Below, piece by piece: positions 15,969 to 24,612 of a DNA stretch of 64,000 bases. The notes under the pieces are model-generated. The model saw only the letters and a list, made by a program, of their open reading frames with translations, was not told the origin of the DNA and ran no database searches. This DNA is from Halanaerobium sp. MA284_MarDTE_T2 (GTDB taxonomy: Bacteria; Bacillota; Halanaerobiia; Halanaerobiales; Halanaerobiaceae): the NCBI RefSeq assembly GCF_003337245.1, contig NZ_QPJE01000003.1:100880-164879 (forward strand). Direction: 5' to 3'. The position numbers and the translations under genes are program-made. Each line of letters opens with the position of its first letter. Position 1 is the first letter of the stretch.

Positions 15969-17177
15969 TTGAAATTATCTTCTCGAAACTCACTCATAAA
16001 TAAATCACAGACAATTGCTGTCAGCAATCTTGCTTCAGATTTAAAAGCTGAAGGTGAAAATGTAATTAGTTTTGGAGCCGGAGAACCAGATTTCCCAACA
16101 CCTGCTTATATCTGTAGTGCTGCTGATGAAGCAATGGAAAAAGGTTATACCCGCTATACTCCTGCAGAAGGGCTTAAAAAACTGCGTCAGGCCGCTGCTG
16201 ATCGATTTGCAGATGATTATGGTTTTCGCTTTTCTGTAGATGAAATTATAGCATCAAATGGTGCCAAACAGGTACTTTATAATATATTTCAGACCCTTTT
16301 AGACTCAAAAGAAGAAGTGATAATACCAAAACCTTACTGGGTTTCTTATCCTGAAATGGTAAAACTCGCCGATGGAGTACCGATTTTTGTTGAAGGTGAA
16401 AGAGAAAATCACTTTAAACTTACTCCAAACTTGTTAAATAGTGCCATAACTGACAGGACAAAAGCTGTTATAGTAAATAATCCTTCCAATCCAGATGGTC
16501 GTGTTTATACAGAAAAAGAACTGCTGGCCCTGTGTGAAGTAGTGGAAAAACATGATATATTACTAATTAGTGATGAAATTTACGAAAAATTTTTATTTGA
16601 TGATTTAAATTTTAAATCTATAATATCTCTGCGCCCCGATTTAAAGGATAACCTGTTTATAGTAAATGGAATGTCAAAAACATATTCAATGACAGGCTGG
16701 AGGCTTGGATTTGGGTTTGGCAATAAGGAACTTATTGCTAATATGTCTAAAATTCAAAGCCATTCAACATCCAATTCAAATTCAATTACACAGTATGCTT
16801 CCTTTAAAGCACTGCAGAATAGAAATCTCAACAGTTTAATAAAAGATAGGTGCAGAATATATGAAGAGAGAAGAGATAAAATGCTGGCTCATATGGATAA
16901 AGTAGAAGAGCTAAGCTATATTAGACCCAATGGAGCTTTTTATCTTTTTGTTGACATATCTTCTGTGCTTGGTGGAAATTATAAGGGAGAAAAAATTACA
17001 GATTCTGTTCGTTTTGCAGAGGTGCTGCTGAGGGAAGAAAAAGTTGCAGTTGTGCCAGGAGCCGGTTTTGGTATGGATGATTATATAAGGATGTCTTTTG
17101 TACTGCCGGTAGAAGAAATACTGGAAGGTATAGATAGAATAGATAGATTTGTAAAAAACTTTTCTAAAAAGAGGTGA
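15969..17177 (+). CDS. Class I/II aminotransferase, aspartate aminotransferase-like
   Basis: About 402-aa PLP enzyme. Visible: FGAGEPDFPTP near residue 35 (substrate loop), NGAKQVLYNIFQTL, NNPSNPDGRVY, SDEIYEKF, and NGMSKTYSMTGWRLGFGFG with the PLP lysine. These match the AspB-type (subgroup I-beta) aspartate aminotransferases, which make aspartate from oxaloacetate and glutamate; aromatic or prephenate aminotransferase activity is a possible alternative. Start TTG 15969 is chosen over ATG 15939 because GAGGTG at 15957-15962 lies six bases upstream and the protein then starts at the family's usual place. Ends 4 bases before the ferritin-VIT1 gene. Confidence 0.9.
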   Translation: MKLSSRNSLINKSQTIAVSNLASDLKAEGENVISFGAGEPDFPTPAYICSAADEAMEKGYTRYTPAEGLKKLRQAAADRFADDYGFRFSVDEIIASNGAKQVLYNIFQTLLDSKEEVIIPKPYWVSYPEMVKLADGVPIFVEGERENHFKLTPNLLNSAITDRTKAVIVNNPSNPDGRVYTEKELLALCEVVEKHDILLISDEIYEKFLFDDLNFKSIISLRPDLKDNLFIVNGMSKTYSMTGWRLGFGFGNKELIANMSKIQSHSTSNSNSITQYASFKALQNRNLNSLIKDRCRIYEERRDKMLAHMDKVEELSYIRPNGAFYLFVDISSVLGGNYKGEKITDSVRFAEVLLREEKVAVVPGAGFGMDDYIRMSFVLPVEEILEGIDRIDRFVKNFSKKR

Positions 17178-17181
17178 CTTT

Positions 17182-18060
17182 ATGGGAGCTGAAAGTCTGG
17201 ACAGGCAGGTAAAAGAAAAGCTTATAAAGATGCAGAAAGATGAAATCACTGAATACCATATCTACAAAAAACTTGCTTCCAAACTGGCAGGTGATGACAA
17301 TGCAGAAGTGCTGAACGAAATAGCAGAAGATGAGAAACGGCACTACAAAATCTGGGAGGAATATACCGGGATAAAAGTTAAGCCTTCCAGAATAAAAATA
17401 TTTTTCTATTATTTTTTGGCCAGAATTTTTGGTATTACATTTGGTATTAAACTAATGGAGTTAGGGGAAGAATCTGCCCAGGAATCTTATTACAGAATTA
17501 CAGATAGATTTGTAGAAGCAAAAACAGTCTTTGCAGAAGAAGATGAACATGAACATAAGCTGATCGCTATGCTGGAAGAAGAAAAATTGGAATATGCTGG
17601 ATCCATTGTGCTGGGATTAAATGATGCTCTGGTTGAGCTGACAGGTACTCTAGCAGGCCTGTCTTTTGCCATGCGTGAAACAGAGATTATCGCACTTGCT
17701 GGAAGCATTACAGGTATTGCCGCAGCCTTTTCTATGGCAGCTTCAGAATATCTTTCCACAAAAACAGAAGAGGGCGAAAACGCACTTAAAGCTTCTATAT
17801 ATACAGGAACAGCATATATTCTAACAGTAATAGTACTGGTTGTTCCATACCTAATTTTCAGCAGTTATATTACTGCTCTGGCAGTTACAATTCTTTCAGC
17901 GGTATTAATAATATTCATTTTCAACTTTTATATTTCTGTTGCAAAAGATTTAAATTTCAAAAGACGATTTATAGAGATGACTGTCATTAGTTTAGGTGTT
18001 GCTGCTTTTTCATTTATCATTGGATATTTTATAAGAATAGCATTTGGAATAGATATTTAA
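17182..18060 (+). CDS. Ferritin-like domain fused to VIT1/CCC1-type transporter
   Basis: 292 aa. Residues about 1-130 form a rubrerythrin-like four-helix domain with EITEYHIYKKLA, EDEKRHYKIWEEY and EEDEHEHKLI (Glu/His iron ligands). Residues about 138-292 form the VIT1/CCC1 domain with GSIVLGLNDALVELTGTLAGL, AASEYLSTKTEE and three further hydrophobic helices. This is the erythrin-vacuolar iron transport layout of MbfA, a membrane-bound ferritin that exports iron or manganese. Probable role: metal detoxification in an anaerobe facing Fe2+ and oxidative stress. Substrate not provable from sequence. Confidence 0.9.
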   Translation: MGAESLDRQVKEKLIKMQKDEITEYHIYKKLASKLAGDDNAEVLNEIAEDEKRHYKIWEEYTGIKVKPSRIKIFFYYFLARIFGITFGIKLMELGEESAQESYYRITDRFVEAKTVFAEEDEHEHKLIAMLEEEKLEYAGSIVLGLNDALVELTGTLAGLSFAMRETEIIALAGSITGIAAAFSMAASEYLSTKTEEGENALKASIYTGTAYILTVIVLVVPYLIFSSYITALAVTILSAVLIIFIFNFYISVAKDLNFKRRFIEMTVISLGVAAFSFIIGYFIRIAFGIDI

Positions 18061-18150
18061 AAAATTTTACTTTAATTTTTTTTAAAATTAATTTATTTAG
18101 ATTTTTGAGAATTTGAGAATATTTTAATATAAAAAGGGAGGAGATAGTAA

Positions 18151-18756
18151 TTGCAGAGCATTAATTATTTAAACAATGAATATCAGCCATCTAAAATTAT
18201 ATGTGTAGGCAGAAATTATGCTGAACATATAAAAGAACTCAATAATCAGAATCCAGAAGAACTTGTGCTTTTTTTGAAGCCCAATAGTTCTGTCAGCCGG
18301 GAGGTGAAATTACCTGAAGGCAGATGCAGATATGAGGGTGAAATATCTTTTTTAATGAAAAATGGAAAAATATCCGGAGTAGGATTTGGAATAGACTTGA
18401 CTCTGGTTGATGTCCAGAACAGACTAAAAGAAAAGGGGCTGCCGTGGGAAAAGGCAAAGGCATTTAATGGTTCTGCAGTATTTTCAGATTTTGTAGAAGT
18501 TGAAGAAGTTAATAATTTAAGCTTAAAACTGTATCTTAATGATAAATTGTGTCAGGATGGTGGTATAGAGCTTATGATATATAAGCCGGCTGATATTATT
18601 GATGAGGTTAAAAAACATTTTAGTATTGAAGATTATGATATAATAATGAGTGGAACACCGAGTGGAGTAGGATTTTTAGAAAATAGAGATATTATAAGAG
18701 GAGAAATTTTTGCTGGGAAAGATCTGCTTATTGCAGAAAAATGGCAGATTAAATAA
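18151..18756 (+). CDS. Fumarylacetoacetate hydrolase (FAH) family protein
   Basis: 201 aa, the short single-domain form. ICVGRNYAEHIKEL near residue 12 and MSGTPSGVGFLENRDIIRGE near the C-terminus are FAH-family hallmarks, with the metal-ligand Glu pair in CRYEGEISFLM. Members hydrolyse or decarboxylate beta-dicarbonyl acids, for instance as fumarylpyruvate hydrolase or oxaloacetate tautomerase. The central segment appears shortened compared with typical members (about 250 aa), so activity is uncertain. TTG start with GGGAGGAG upstream. Confidence 0.82.
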   Translation: MQSINYLNNEYQPSKIICVGRNYAEHIKELNNQNPEELVLFLKPNSSVSREVKLPEGRCRYEGEISFLMKNGKISGVGFGIDLTLVDVQNRLKEKGLPWEKAKAFNGSAVFSDFVEVEEVNNLSLKLYLNDKLCQDGGIELMIYKPADIIDEVKKHFSIEDYDIIMSGTPSGVGFLENRDIIRGEIFAGKDLLIAEKWQIK

Positions 18757-18761
18757 AAAAA

Positions 18762-18848
18762 TGGTGCGAAAGGAGGGATTCGAACCCTCACGGTCTTGCG
18801 ACCACTAGACCCTGAACCTAGCGCGTCTGCCAATTCCGCCACTTTCGC
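18762..18848 (-). tRNA. tRNA-Leu(CAG)
   Basis: Read on the - strand: acceptor GCGAAAG paired with CTTTCGC, D-arm GGCGGAATTGGCAGACGC, anticodon stem CTAGG/TCTAG with loop TTCAGGG (anticodon CAG), a long class II variable arm, T-arm GGGTTCGAATCCC, discriminator A and an encoded CCA. 87 nt including CCA. It is the only tRNA in the window and, with the AraC gene, one of only two - strand genes. Confidence 0.97.
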
Positions 18849-18906
18849 ACTGACAAATAACATTTTAAATGAAAAATTTTTGTTTGTCAAGTATAAAATC
18901 AGTTAG

Positions 18907-19164
18907 GAGTTTCCCCAAAATTTATTTTCAAGCTGCAAAAAGGGGGCTTTAGTCATCAACGAAATTTTTAGATTTATCTAAAACTCAATTCGGGTGTGAA
19001 ATAGGGCACACTAATCAATGAGTCCTCCTGACTCATGATTAGCTCACTCCATCCTGTAGTTCAACCCTATTTCTTCCTTCATTTCGTTAAGATTCATTGA
19101 CTAAAAATTTCAATATTCCTGCATCTCCCCTTTTTGCAGCAGTATATAAAAAATGGGGAAAGTC
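18907..19164. repeat. MITE-like inverted-repeat element, fullest copy
   Basis: This fills most of the 446-base gap between tRNA-Leu and nfnA. The left arm starts GAGTTTCCCCAAAATTT and contains GCTGCAAAAAGGGG; the right arm ends CCCCTTTTTGCAGC and, on the opposite strand, GACTTTCCCC. The arms pair over about 38 bases with some mismatches. A second hairpin lies inside at 19011-19042 (CTAATCAATGAGTC against GACTCATGATTAG). No protein is encoded. Related sequences at 2408-2500, 8612-8649 and 48329-48382, all between genes, point to a dispersed non-autonomous family rather than a local fold. Confidence 0.7.
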
Positions 19165-19295
19165 CAGTAAAATCAGAGATATAGAAAAATGGTTGAATTA
19201 AGAAAAAATAAGAAATACAAAGTTCAGGGAGGATAAATACTTTAGACAGAGAACTGTTTATAAGAAATGCGCTAAAAGTGTATGGGGGGTAAATT

Positions 19296-20126
19296 ATGTA
19301 CGAAATATTAGAAAAAGAAGTTTTAGCACCAACAATTAAGAAAGTCAAAGTAAAAGCACCACTTATTGCCAGAAAGACTGAGCCGGGAAATTTTATCATT
19401 CTTAGAGTTGATGAGAAGGGAGAAAGAATTCCGCTTACTGTAGCTGACCATGATGATAAAACTGGTGAAATAACTATTATCTTTCAGGAAGTAGGTTATT
19501 CTACCAAACTGCTGGGCAGTCTGGAAAAAGGAGATTATATCCAGGATATAGTTGGCCCACTGGGCCATCATATTAAAATGGAGGGTTACAAAAAAGTAGT
19601 ACTTCTTGGTGGAGGTTCTGGAACAGCACTGCTGTACCCCAAGGTAAAAGGTTTTTACGAAATGGGAGCAGAAGTTATTACAATAACAGGAGCCAGAACT
19701 AAAAATCTTGTCATACTGGAAGAAGAACTGGACAATTATAGTGACAGGCTTTTTATTACAACAGATGATGGAAGCTATGGGCATCACGGATTTGTCACAG
19801 ATGTACTGAAAGATCTCCTTGATCAAGAAGATAATATAGATCTGGTCATTGCAATTGGACCTGTTCCGATGATGAGAGCTGTTGCTGATATGACCGAAGA
19901 TTATGGTATAAAAACAATAGTCAGCTTAAATTCAATAATGGTTGATGGCACAGGCATGTGTGGAGCCTGCCGTGTTACAGTTGGTGGAGAAACCAAATTC
20001 ACCTGTGTTGATGGACCAGCTTTTGATGGACACAAAGTTGATTTTGAAGAACTTATGAACAGATTAAGCTTTTATCAGGATGAAGAAGCACTTGCAGGAG
20101 AAATGGAAGAAGAGGTGAACGGATAA
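19296..20126 (+). CDS. nfnA: NADH-dependent reduced ferredoxin:NADP+ oxidoreductase, small subunit
   Basis: 276-aa ferredoxin-NAD reductase-like subunit. Visible: the N-terminal flavin-binding barrel (KTEPGNFIILRVDEKGERIPLT), NAD domain VVLLGGGSGTALLYP near residue 100, and the C-terminal iron-sulfur segment DGTGMCGACRV with a later FTCVDGPAFDGH. In NfnA the [2Fe-2S] cluster uses cysteines plus an aspartate, and these residues are present. With NfnB it bifurcates electrons between NADPH, NAD and ferredoxin, linking ferredoxin-generating catabolism (for example the oxoacid oxidoreductases in this window) to NADPH supply. Formerly annotated as sulfide dehydrogenase beta. GGGGGG-rich ribosome site. 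Confidence 0.92.
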   Translation: MYEILEKEVLAPTIKKVKVKAPLIARKTEPGNFIILRVDEKGERIPLTVADHDDKTGEITIIFQEVGYSTKLLGSLEKGDYIQDIVGPLGHHIKMEGYKKVVLLGGGSGTALLYPKVKGFYEMGAEVITITGARTKNLVILEEELDNYSDRLFITTDDGSYGHHGFVTDVLKDLLDQEDNIDLVIAIGPVPMMRAVADMTEDYGIKTIVSLNSIMVDGTGMCGACRVTVGGETKFTCVDGPAFDGHKVDFEELMNRLSFYQDEEALAGEMEEEVNG

Positions 20127-21538
20127 TGGCGTTGAAACCAAAGAAAACTCCGATGAAAGAACAGCCACCAGAAGAAAGAATAAATAATTTTGATGAAGTT
20201 CCCAGAGGATATTCTGATGAAGATGCAGCTTTAGAAGCAGAAAGGTGTTTACAGTGTAAACATCAGCCATGTGTTGACGGCTGCCCTGTAAGTGTACCGA
20301 TTCCTCAGTTTATTCAGGCAGTTAAAGATGGGGATGTAATAAAAGCAAATCAGATTATTAAATCTAAAAATAATCTTCCTGCTGTATGTGGACGGGTATG
20401 TCCACAGGAAGAACAGTGTGAAGAAGTATGTGTAATGGGGATTAAAAATGAACCTGTAGCTATTGGAAGACTTGAAAGATATGTTGCAGATTATAATATG
20501 GATCGGGGAACTGATAAGGCTTCTAAAGAAGAAATAGAAAAGTATAGAATTCCTGAACTGGAAGGAAAAAAAGCAGCAGTAATAGGTGCAGGTCCTGCCG
20601 GCCTAACCGCTGCAGCTGATCTGGCTAAATACGGGTTTAAAGTGACTATATTTGAAGCCCTGCATGCTACAGGTGGAGTGCTCAGATATGGTATTCCAGA
20701 GTTCAGACTGCCTAAAGCTATTGTTGATGAAGAAGTTGAAGGCATAAAAAATCTTGGTGTTGATATTCAGCTTAATGTTGTAGTTGGAAAAACTATTACC
20801 ATCGATGAACTTTTTGCAGATGGATATGAAGCAGTATTTATTGGTACAGGTGCAGGCCTGCCCAAGTTTATGAATATTCCTGGAGAGAATTTGAATGGAG
20901 TTTATTCTGCCAATGAGTTTTTAACAAGAGTAAACCTTATGAAGGCATATAAGTATCCAGAATATAAAACACCCATTAAAGTACAGGATAAAGTTGCTGT
21001 AGTTGGTGGGGGAAATGTTGCCATGGATGCAGCAAGAACAGCTAGAAGACTGGGAGCAGAAAAGGTATATATAGTTTACCGTCGGGCAGAAGAACAGATG
21101 CCGGGAAGAGATGAAGAAATTGAACATGCAAAAGAAGAAGGAATTATCTTTAAACTGCTGAATAATCCAGTTGCCATACATGGGAAAAATGGTAGAGTTG
21201 ATAAAATGGAATGTATTCAGATGGAGCTTGGAGAAAAGGATTCATCAGGCAGGAGACGCCCAATCCCTATTGAGGGTTCAAACTGGATGCTTGATTTAGA
21301 CACAGTAATTATAGCTATTGGTCAGAGCCCCAATCCAATGCTTACTAAAAACACTAAAGATTTAGAAACAGAATCATGGGGTGGAATTATTACCGATGAA
21401 AACTTGAAAACCAGCCGTGCAGGTGTATATGCCGGCGGAGATGTTGTAACCGGAGCTGCAACTGTAATTAAAGCAATGGGTGCAGGCAAAAAAGCGGCAG
21501 AAAATATTAAGGAATATGTTCTAAATAAAAATAAATAG
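20126..21538 (+). CDS. nfnB: NADH-dependent reduced ferredoxin:NADP+ oxidoreductase, large subunit (GltD-like)
   Basis: 470 aa. N-terminal cysteine clusters CLQCKHQPCVDGCP and CGRVCPQEEQCEEVC ligate two [4Fe-4S] centres; then come FAD motif VIGAGPAGLTAAADL near 151, a GGVLRYGIPEFRLPK segment, NADP motif VVGGGNVAMDAARTARRLG near 290, and the final AGGDVVTGAATVIKAMGAG. The fold is that of glutamate synthase small subunit, but adjacency and one-base overlap with nfnA, and absence of a gltA gene, identify it as NfnB. Confidence 0.93.
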   Translation: MALKPKKTPMKEQPPEERINNFDEVPRGYSDEDAALEAERCLQCKHQPCVDGCPVSVPIPQFIQAVKDGDVIKANQIIKSKNNLPAVCGRVCPQEEQCEEVCVMGIKNEPVAIGRLERYVADYNMDRGTDKASKEEIEKYRIPELEGKKAAVIGAGPAGLTAAADLAKYGFKVTIFEALHATGGVLRYGIPEFRLPKAIVDEEVEGIKNLGVDIQLNVVVGKTITIDELFADGYEAVFIGTGAGLPKFMNIPGENLNGVYSANEFLTRVNLMKAYKYPEYKTPIKVQDKVAVVGGGNVAMDAARTARRLGAEKVYIVYRRAEEQMPGRDEEIEHAKEEGIIFKLLNNPVAIHGKNGRVDKMECIQMELGEKDSSGRRRPIPIEGSNWMLDLDTVIIAIGQSPNPMLTKNTKDLETESWGGIITDENLKTSRAGVYAGGDVVTGAATVIKAMGAGKKAAENIKEYVLNKNK

Positions 21539-21553
21539 AAAGTTTTGATAAAA

Positions 21554-22786
21554 ATGGAATTAAATAGAGAAATAAAACTGTTTACAGTTGAAGAAATAAC
21601 AAATTATTTAAAAGGTATGATAAATAATGACCACCTGCTGCAGGATTTCTGGATAACAGGTGAAATTTCCAATTTTTATCACCACAGTTCCGGGCATATG
21701 TATTTTACATTAAAAGATAATTTATCCCAGTTAAAATGTGTTATGTTTAAGGGATATAATAATTCACTGGATTTTGAGCCTGAAGATGGACAGAAAGTCA
21801 CCGCAAGAGGTAATCTTGATATATATAAACGCAGAGGCGAATATCAGTTTTATGCCAGAGAAATGCAGGTTGAAGGCAGAGGAGCACTATTTATAGCTTT
21901 CGAAAAATTGAAGAAAAAGTTAAAGGAAGAAGGTCTATTTGCTCCTGAAGAAAAAAAAGCAATCCCAATTCTTGCTAAAAGAATTGGGATTATTACTTCT
22001 CCAACAGGGGCAGCAGTAAGAGATGTTCTTTCCGTTATGAAGAGGAGAAGAGGTAATTTTTCTGCTTTAATAGTACCCACACATGTTCAGGGAAAAAAGG
22101 CAGCAGCTGAGATTATAGAGGCACTGGAATATTTAAACAGCCGTGATGATATAGATCTTATTATTGTTACCCGTGGTGGTGGTTCTATAGAAGATCTCTG
22201 GCCTTTCAATGAAGAGTTGGTTGCCAGAGCAATCTACAATTCCAGGCTGCCGGTTATTAGTGGTGTTGGTCATGAAACAGATTTTACTATATCCGATTTT
22301 GTGGCAGATCTCAGAGCTCCCACACCTTCAGCAGCTGCAGAAATTGCAACTGCAAATAGGGAGGAAATACTAAATAGACTTGATAGTCTTAAAGAAAGGT
22401 TAAAAACATCTATAAAAAATAATTTAAAAAACAGAAGAGAAAAAATTGACAGTCTTTCTAAACGGAGAATATTTGCAAAACCGGAAGAACTTTTTTTTCA
22501 GTATGAACAGCTTTTAGATCAATTTGAAAGCAGATTAAAGCATGAGATAGAAAATACATATAATCACTACAATAATAAATATCAGCTTCTATATGAAAAA
22601 CTTAATAATTTAAGCCCATTAAATACTCTTTCCAGAGGTTATGCTGTGCTGAACGATAAAAACAATAAGCTGATTAAAACTGTTGATGATGTAGAAAAAG
22701 GCGATTATCTTTCTGCAAAACTTGTGGATGGGAAATTAGGACTCAGGCTGGAAAGTAAAGAAAAAGCAGGTGAATATGATGACTGA
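21554..22786 (+). CDS. xseA: Exodeoxyribonuclease VII large subunit
   Basis: About 410 aa. OB-fold N-terminus (LFTVEEITNYLKGMI, FWITGEISNFYHHSSGHMYFTLKD), catalytic domain with IGIITSPTGAAVRDVL, TRGGGSIEDLWPFNEE and SGVGHETDFTISDFVADLRAPTPSAAAE, then a coiled-coil region binding XseB and a C-terminal TLSRGYAVL segment. Degrades single-stranded DNA from both ends. First of the xseA-xseB-ispA-OLE-oapA-dxs series. Start ATG 21554 is taken; an in-frame TTG at 21545 adds three residues and neither has a strong ribosome site. Confidence 0.96.
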   Translation: MELNREIKLFTVEEITNYLKGMINNDHLLQDFWITGEISNFYHHSSGHMYFTLKDNLSQLKCVMFKGYNNSLDFEPEDGQKVTARGNLDIYKRRGEYQFYAREMQVEGRGALFIAFEKLKKKLKEEGLFAPEEKKAIPILAKRIGIITSPTGAAVRDVLSVMKRRRGNFSALIVPTHVQGKKAAAEIIEALEYLNSRDDIDLIIVTRGGGSIEDLWPFNEELVARAIYNSRLPVISGVGHETDFTISDFVADLRAPTPSAAAEIATANREEILNRLDSLKERLKTSIKNNLKNRREKIDSLSKRRIFAKPEELFFQYEQLLDQFESRLKHEIENTYNHYNNKYQLLYEKLNNLSPLNTLSRGYAVLNDKNNKLIKTVDDVEKGDYLSAKLVDGKLGLRLESKEKAGEYDD

Positions 22787-23033
22787 AGAAACAAATGATA
22801 TAAAGTTTGAAAAAGCGCTGGAAGAATTAGAGAAAATAGTTAATGAACTGGAAAAAGGAGGCCTATCACTGGAAGATTCACTGGATAAATTCAGCAGAGG
22901 TATGAAGCTCATAAAAATGTGCCACACCAGGCTGGATAAAGCAGAGAAAGAAATTGAATTGGTGCTGAAAGAAAATGGAGAATTCAGTAAAACTGTTAAT
23001 TTTGAAGACGATAATGAGGATGAAGATAAATGA
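22779..23033 (+). CDS. xseB: Exodeoxyribonuclease VII small subunit
   Basis: About 84 aa, helical. FEKALEELEKIVNELEKGGLSLEDSLDKFSRGMKLIKMCHTRLDKAEKEIELVL is the XseB core that wraps around the XseA coiled coil (quoted in parts: FEKALEELEKIVNELE and LSLEDSLDKFSRGMKLI). AGGTGA at 22768-22773 favours the ATG at 22779 over the GTG at 22770 or ATG at 22776. It overlaps xseA by 8 bases and ispA by 4. Confidence 0.94.
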   Translation: MTEETNDIKFEKALEELEKIVNELEKGGLSLEDSLDKFSRGMKLIKMCHTRLDKAEKEIELVLKENGEFSKTVNFEDDNEDEDK

Positions 23034-23914
23034 AAAACATAAAAAAAATTCTGACTGTAAAGGCAGAAAAAATTGATAGAGAATTAAATAAATTATTTGA
23101 TCTGAAGGAAACAGAATTATCACCTACATTAAGTAGAGCAATGGAATATACTGTTTTCTCTGGTGGTAAAAGGATAAGACCTGTTTTAACACTTCTTACT
23201 GCAGAGATGTTAAATGGTAATACTGATGCTGCCTTAAAAGCTGGATCTGCTCTGGAGCTTATACACAGCTATTCTTTAATTCACGATGATCTGCCTAGTA
23301 TGGATGATGATGATTTTAGACGCGGAAAAGCAGCAAATCACAGAGTTTTTGGAGAAGGAATAGCTGTTCTGGCAGGTGATGCACTTTTAACATATGCTTT
23401 TGAAATATTATCTGCCTTAAAAATAAGTGCAGAAAAAAGGATTAAAATTATCAGTTTAATTTCTACTGCATCAGGCTATCAGGGTATGGTTGGTGGTCAG
23501 GTTCTGGATTTAGAAGGAGAAAATAAAAATCTTGATTTAGAAGAGATGCAGAAAGTTCACCGAGGTAAAACAGGTGCACTTATAAAAGCATCTGTCCTTA
23601 CAGGTGCATACTGCAGTGATACAGATAAAGATGAGATTGATGCTCTGACCGATTATTCAGAAAATCTTGGAGTTACTTTTCAGATTGTAGATGATTTACT
23701 TGATGTAGTTGGTGATGAAGAAAAATTAGGTAAGGCTGTCGGCAGTGATGATAAATTAAATAAATCGACCTATCCAAAACTACTTGGTATTGATGGAGCC
23801 AAAAAAGCAGCCGAAAAATATGCTTTAGCTGCAGCAGATGCACTGGATGTTTTTGGAGATGAAGCCCGTCATCTTAAAGAACTGGTACAATTTGTACTCT
23901 ACAGGCAGAGCTAA
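23030..23914 (+). CDS. ispA: Polyprenyl (farnesyl/geranylgeranyl) diphosphate synthase
   Basis: 294-aa trans-prenyltransferase making C15-C20 isoprenyl diphosphates. First aspartate-rich motif in IHDDLPSMDDDDFRRGK near residue 83, second in FQIVDDLLDVVGDEEKLGK near 218; also YTVFSGGKRIRPVL near the N-terminus and HRGKTGALIKAS. Together with dxs downstream it supplies isoprenoid precursors. ATG overlaps the xseB stop. It ends just before the OLE RNA promoter. Confidence 0.95.
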   Translation: MKNIKKILTVKAEKIDRELNKLFDLKETELSPTLSRAMEYTVFSGGKRIRPVLTLLTAEMLNGNTDAALKAGSALELIHSYSLIHDDLPSMDDDDFRRGKAANHRVFGEGIAVLAGDALLTYAFEILSALKISAEKRIKIISLISTASGYQGMVGGQVLDLEGENKNLDLEEMQKVHRGKTGALIKASVLTGAYCSDTDKDEIDALTDYSENLGVTFQIVDDLLDVVGDEEKLGKAVGSDDKLNKSTYPKLLGIDGAKKAAEKYALAAADALDVFGDEARHLKELVQFVLYRQS

Positions 23915-23943
23915 TTGAACAGTATAAGTTATTATGTTATAAT
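23915..23943 (+). promoter_or_regulatory. Sigma-A promoter of the OLE RNA
   Basis: TTGAAC (23915-23920), exactly 17 bases, perfect TATAAT (23938-23943), directly after the ispA stop. Predicted start near 23950, a few bases before the RNA's closing stem. Confidence 0.8.
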
Positions 23944-23953
23944 TAAACAAAAT

Positions 23954-24528
23954 GTGAGTGGTGCAGTATCCTAGTCAGTGTATTATTCTTGAAGACGGGC
24001 CTAAAAATCCGTCAGCGGGCATATCGATGAAGTTCTTTACATCGGCTGCTGACGCCCAGTCGGGAGCTGATGTAGGGAGTTAAGGGTTTGGGGCGATCCA
24101 CAATGGCATGTGGGCGTTGACCCCTTTCCCGTGGAGGCCTGGTATTTATTCCAGCTTGGAATAAATCTAGGTTAACCTGCCCAGCCGTAAGGTTTGGGTA
24201 GTGTAGCCTGCTTTGAGTGGTACTGGAGACAGTAGCAAAACATATAATTTTGGATCCAAATTATATGTTGAACCTGCTGGAAACCTTTACTGCAAAAGAA
24301 GCTAGGGAGTAGTTTAAACACTGTTAAGGAAAACTTCTAGGCTGTCTGCTAGTACAGGATACAGTGGAGATTAAAGTGTGGTCTGAGTGGTAATCCAGTT
24401 CTATATAAGGGTAACCATATAGTCGAAATTTAATGAGAAATCGCCTGTTCTGGTGACAGAAGGGGGTATTTCGGGGGAAAACCTACTGGACCTAAGCCAC
24501 AGCATTTATTTGCTGTATCACCACTCAC
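23954..24528 (+). ncRNA. ole: OLE RNA (ornate, large, extremophilic RNA)
   Basis: About 575 nt of conserved-looking, GC-richer, non-coding DNA between ispA and a small membrane-protein gene, the location known for OLE RNA in Bacillus halodurans and other extremophilic Firmicutes. The ends pair as GTGAGTGGTG (23954-23963) with CACCACTCAC (24519-24528). Further stems are visible: CGTCAGC (24010-24016) with GCTGACG (24048-24054), enclosing CGATG/CATCG, and a long hairpin at 24240-24268 (ACATATAATTT with AAATTATATGT). Known OLE RNAs are about 600 nt, bind the membrane protein OapA, gather at the membrane and help tolerance of ethanol, cold and magnesium stress. Identification rests on position, length, closing stem and the OapA gene next to it. 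Confidence 0.9.
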
Positions 24529-24612
24529 AAATTTTTTGAAAAATACATTACAATTTAAAATATAAATTTAATTAAAGAAATGATATAATAAACTTAATGA
24601 GGTGTATAAAGT

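Noticed and set aside
18762..19164. tRNA-Leu plus repeat as attachment site of an integrated element
   Set aside because: No integrase, no direct repeat of the tRNA end and no phage-like genes nearby.
23954..24528. Considered as RNase P RNA, tmRNA, a group II intron or a T-box/riboswitch
   Set aside because: No RNase P or tmRNA core, no intron reverse transcriptase, no aptamer motif; length and gene position fit OLE RNA instead.
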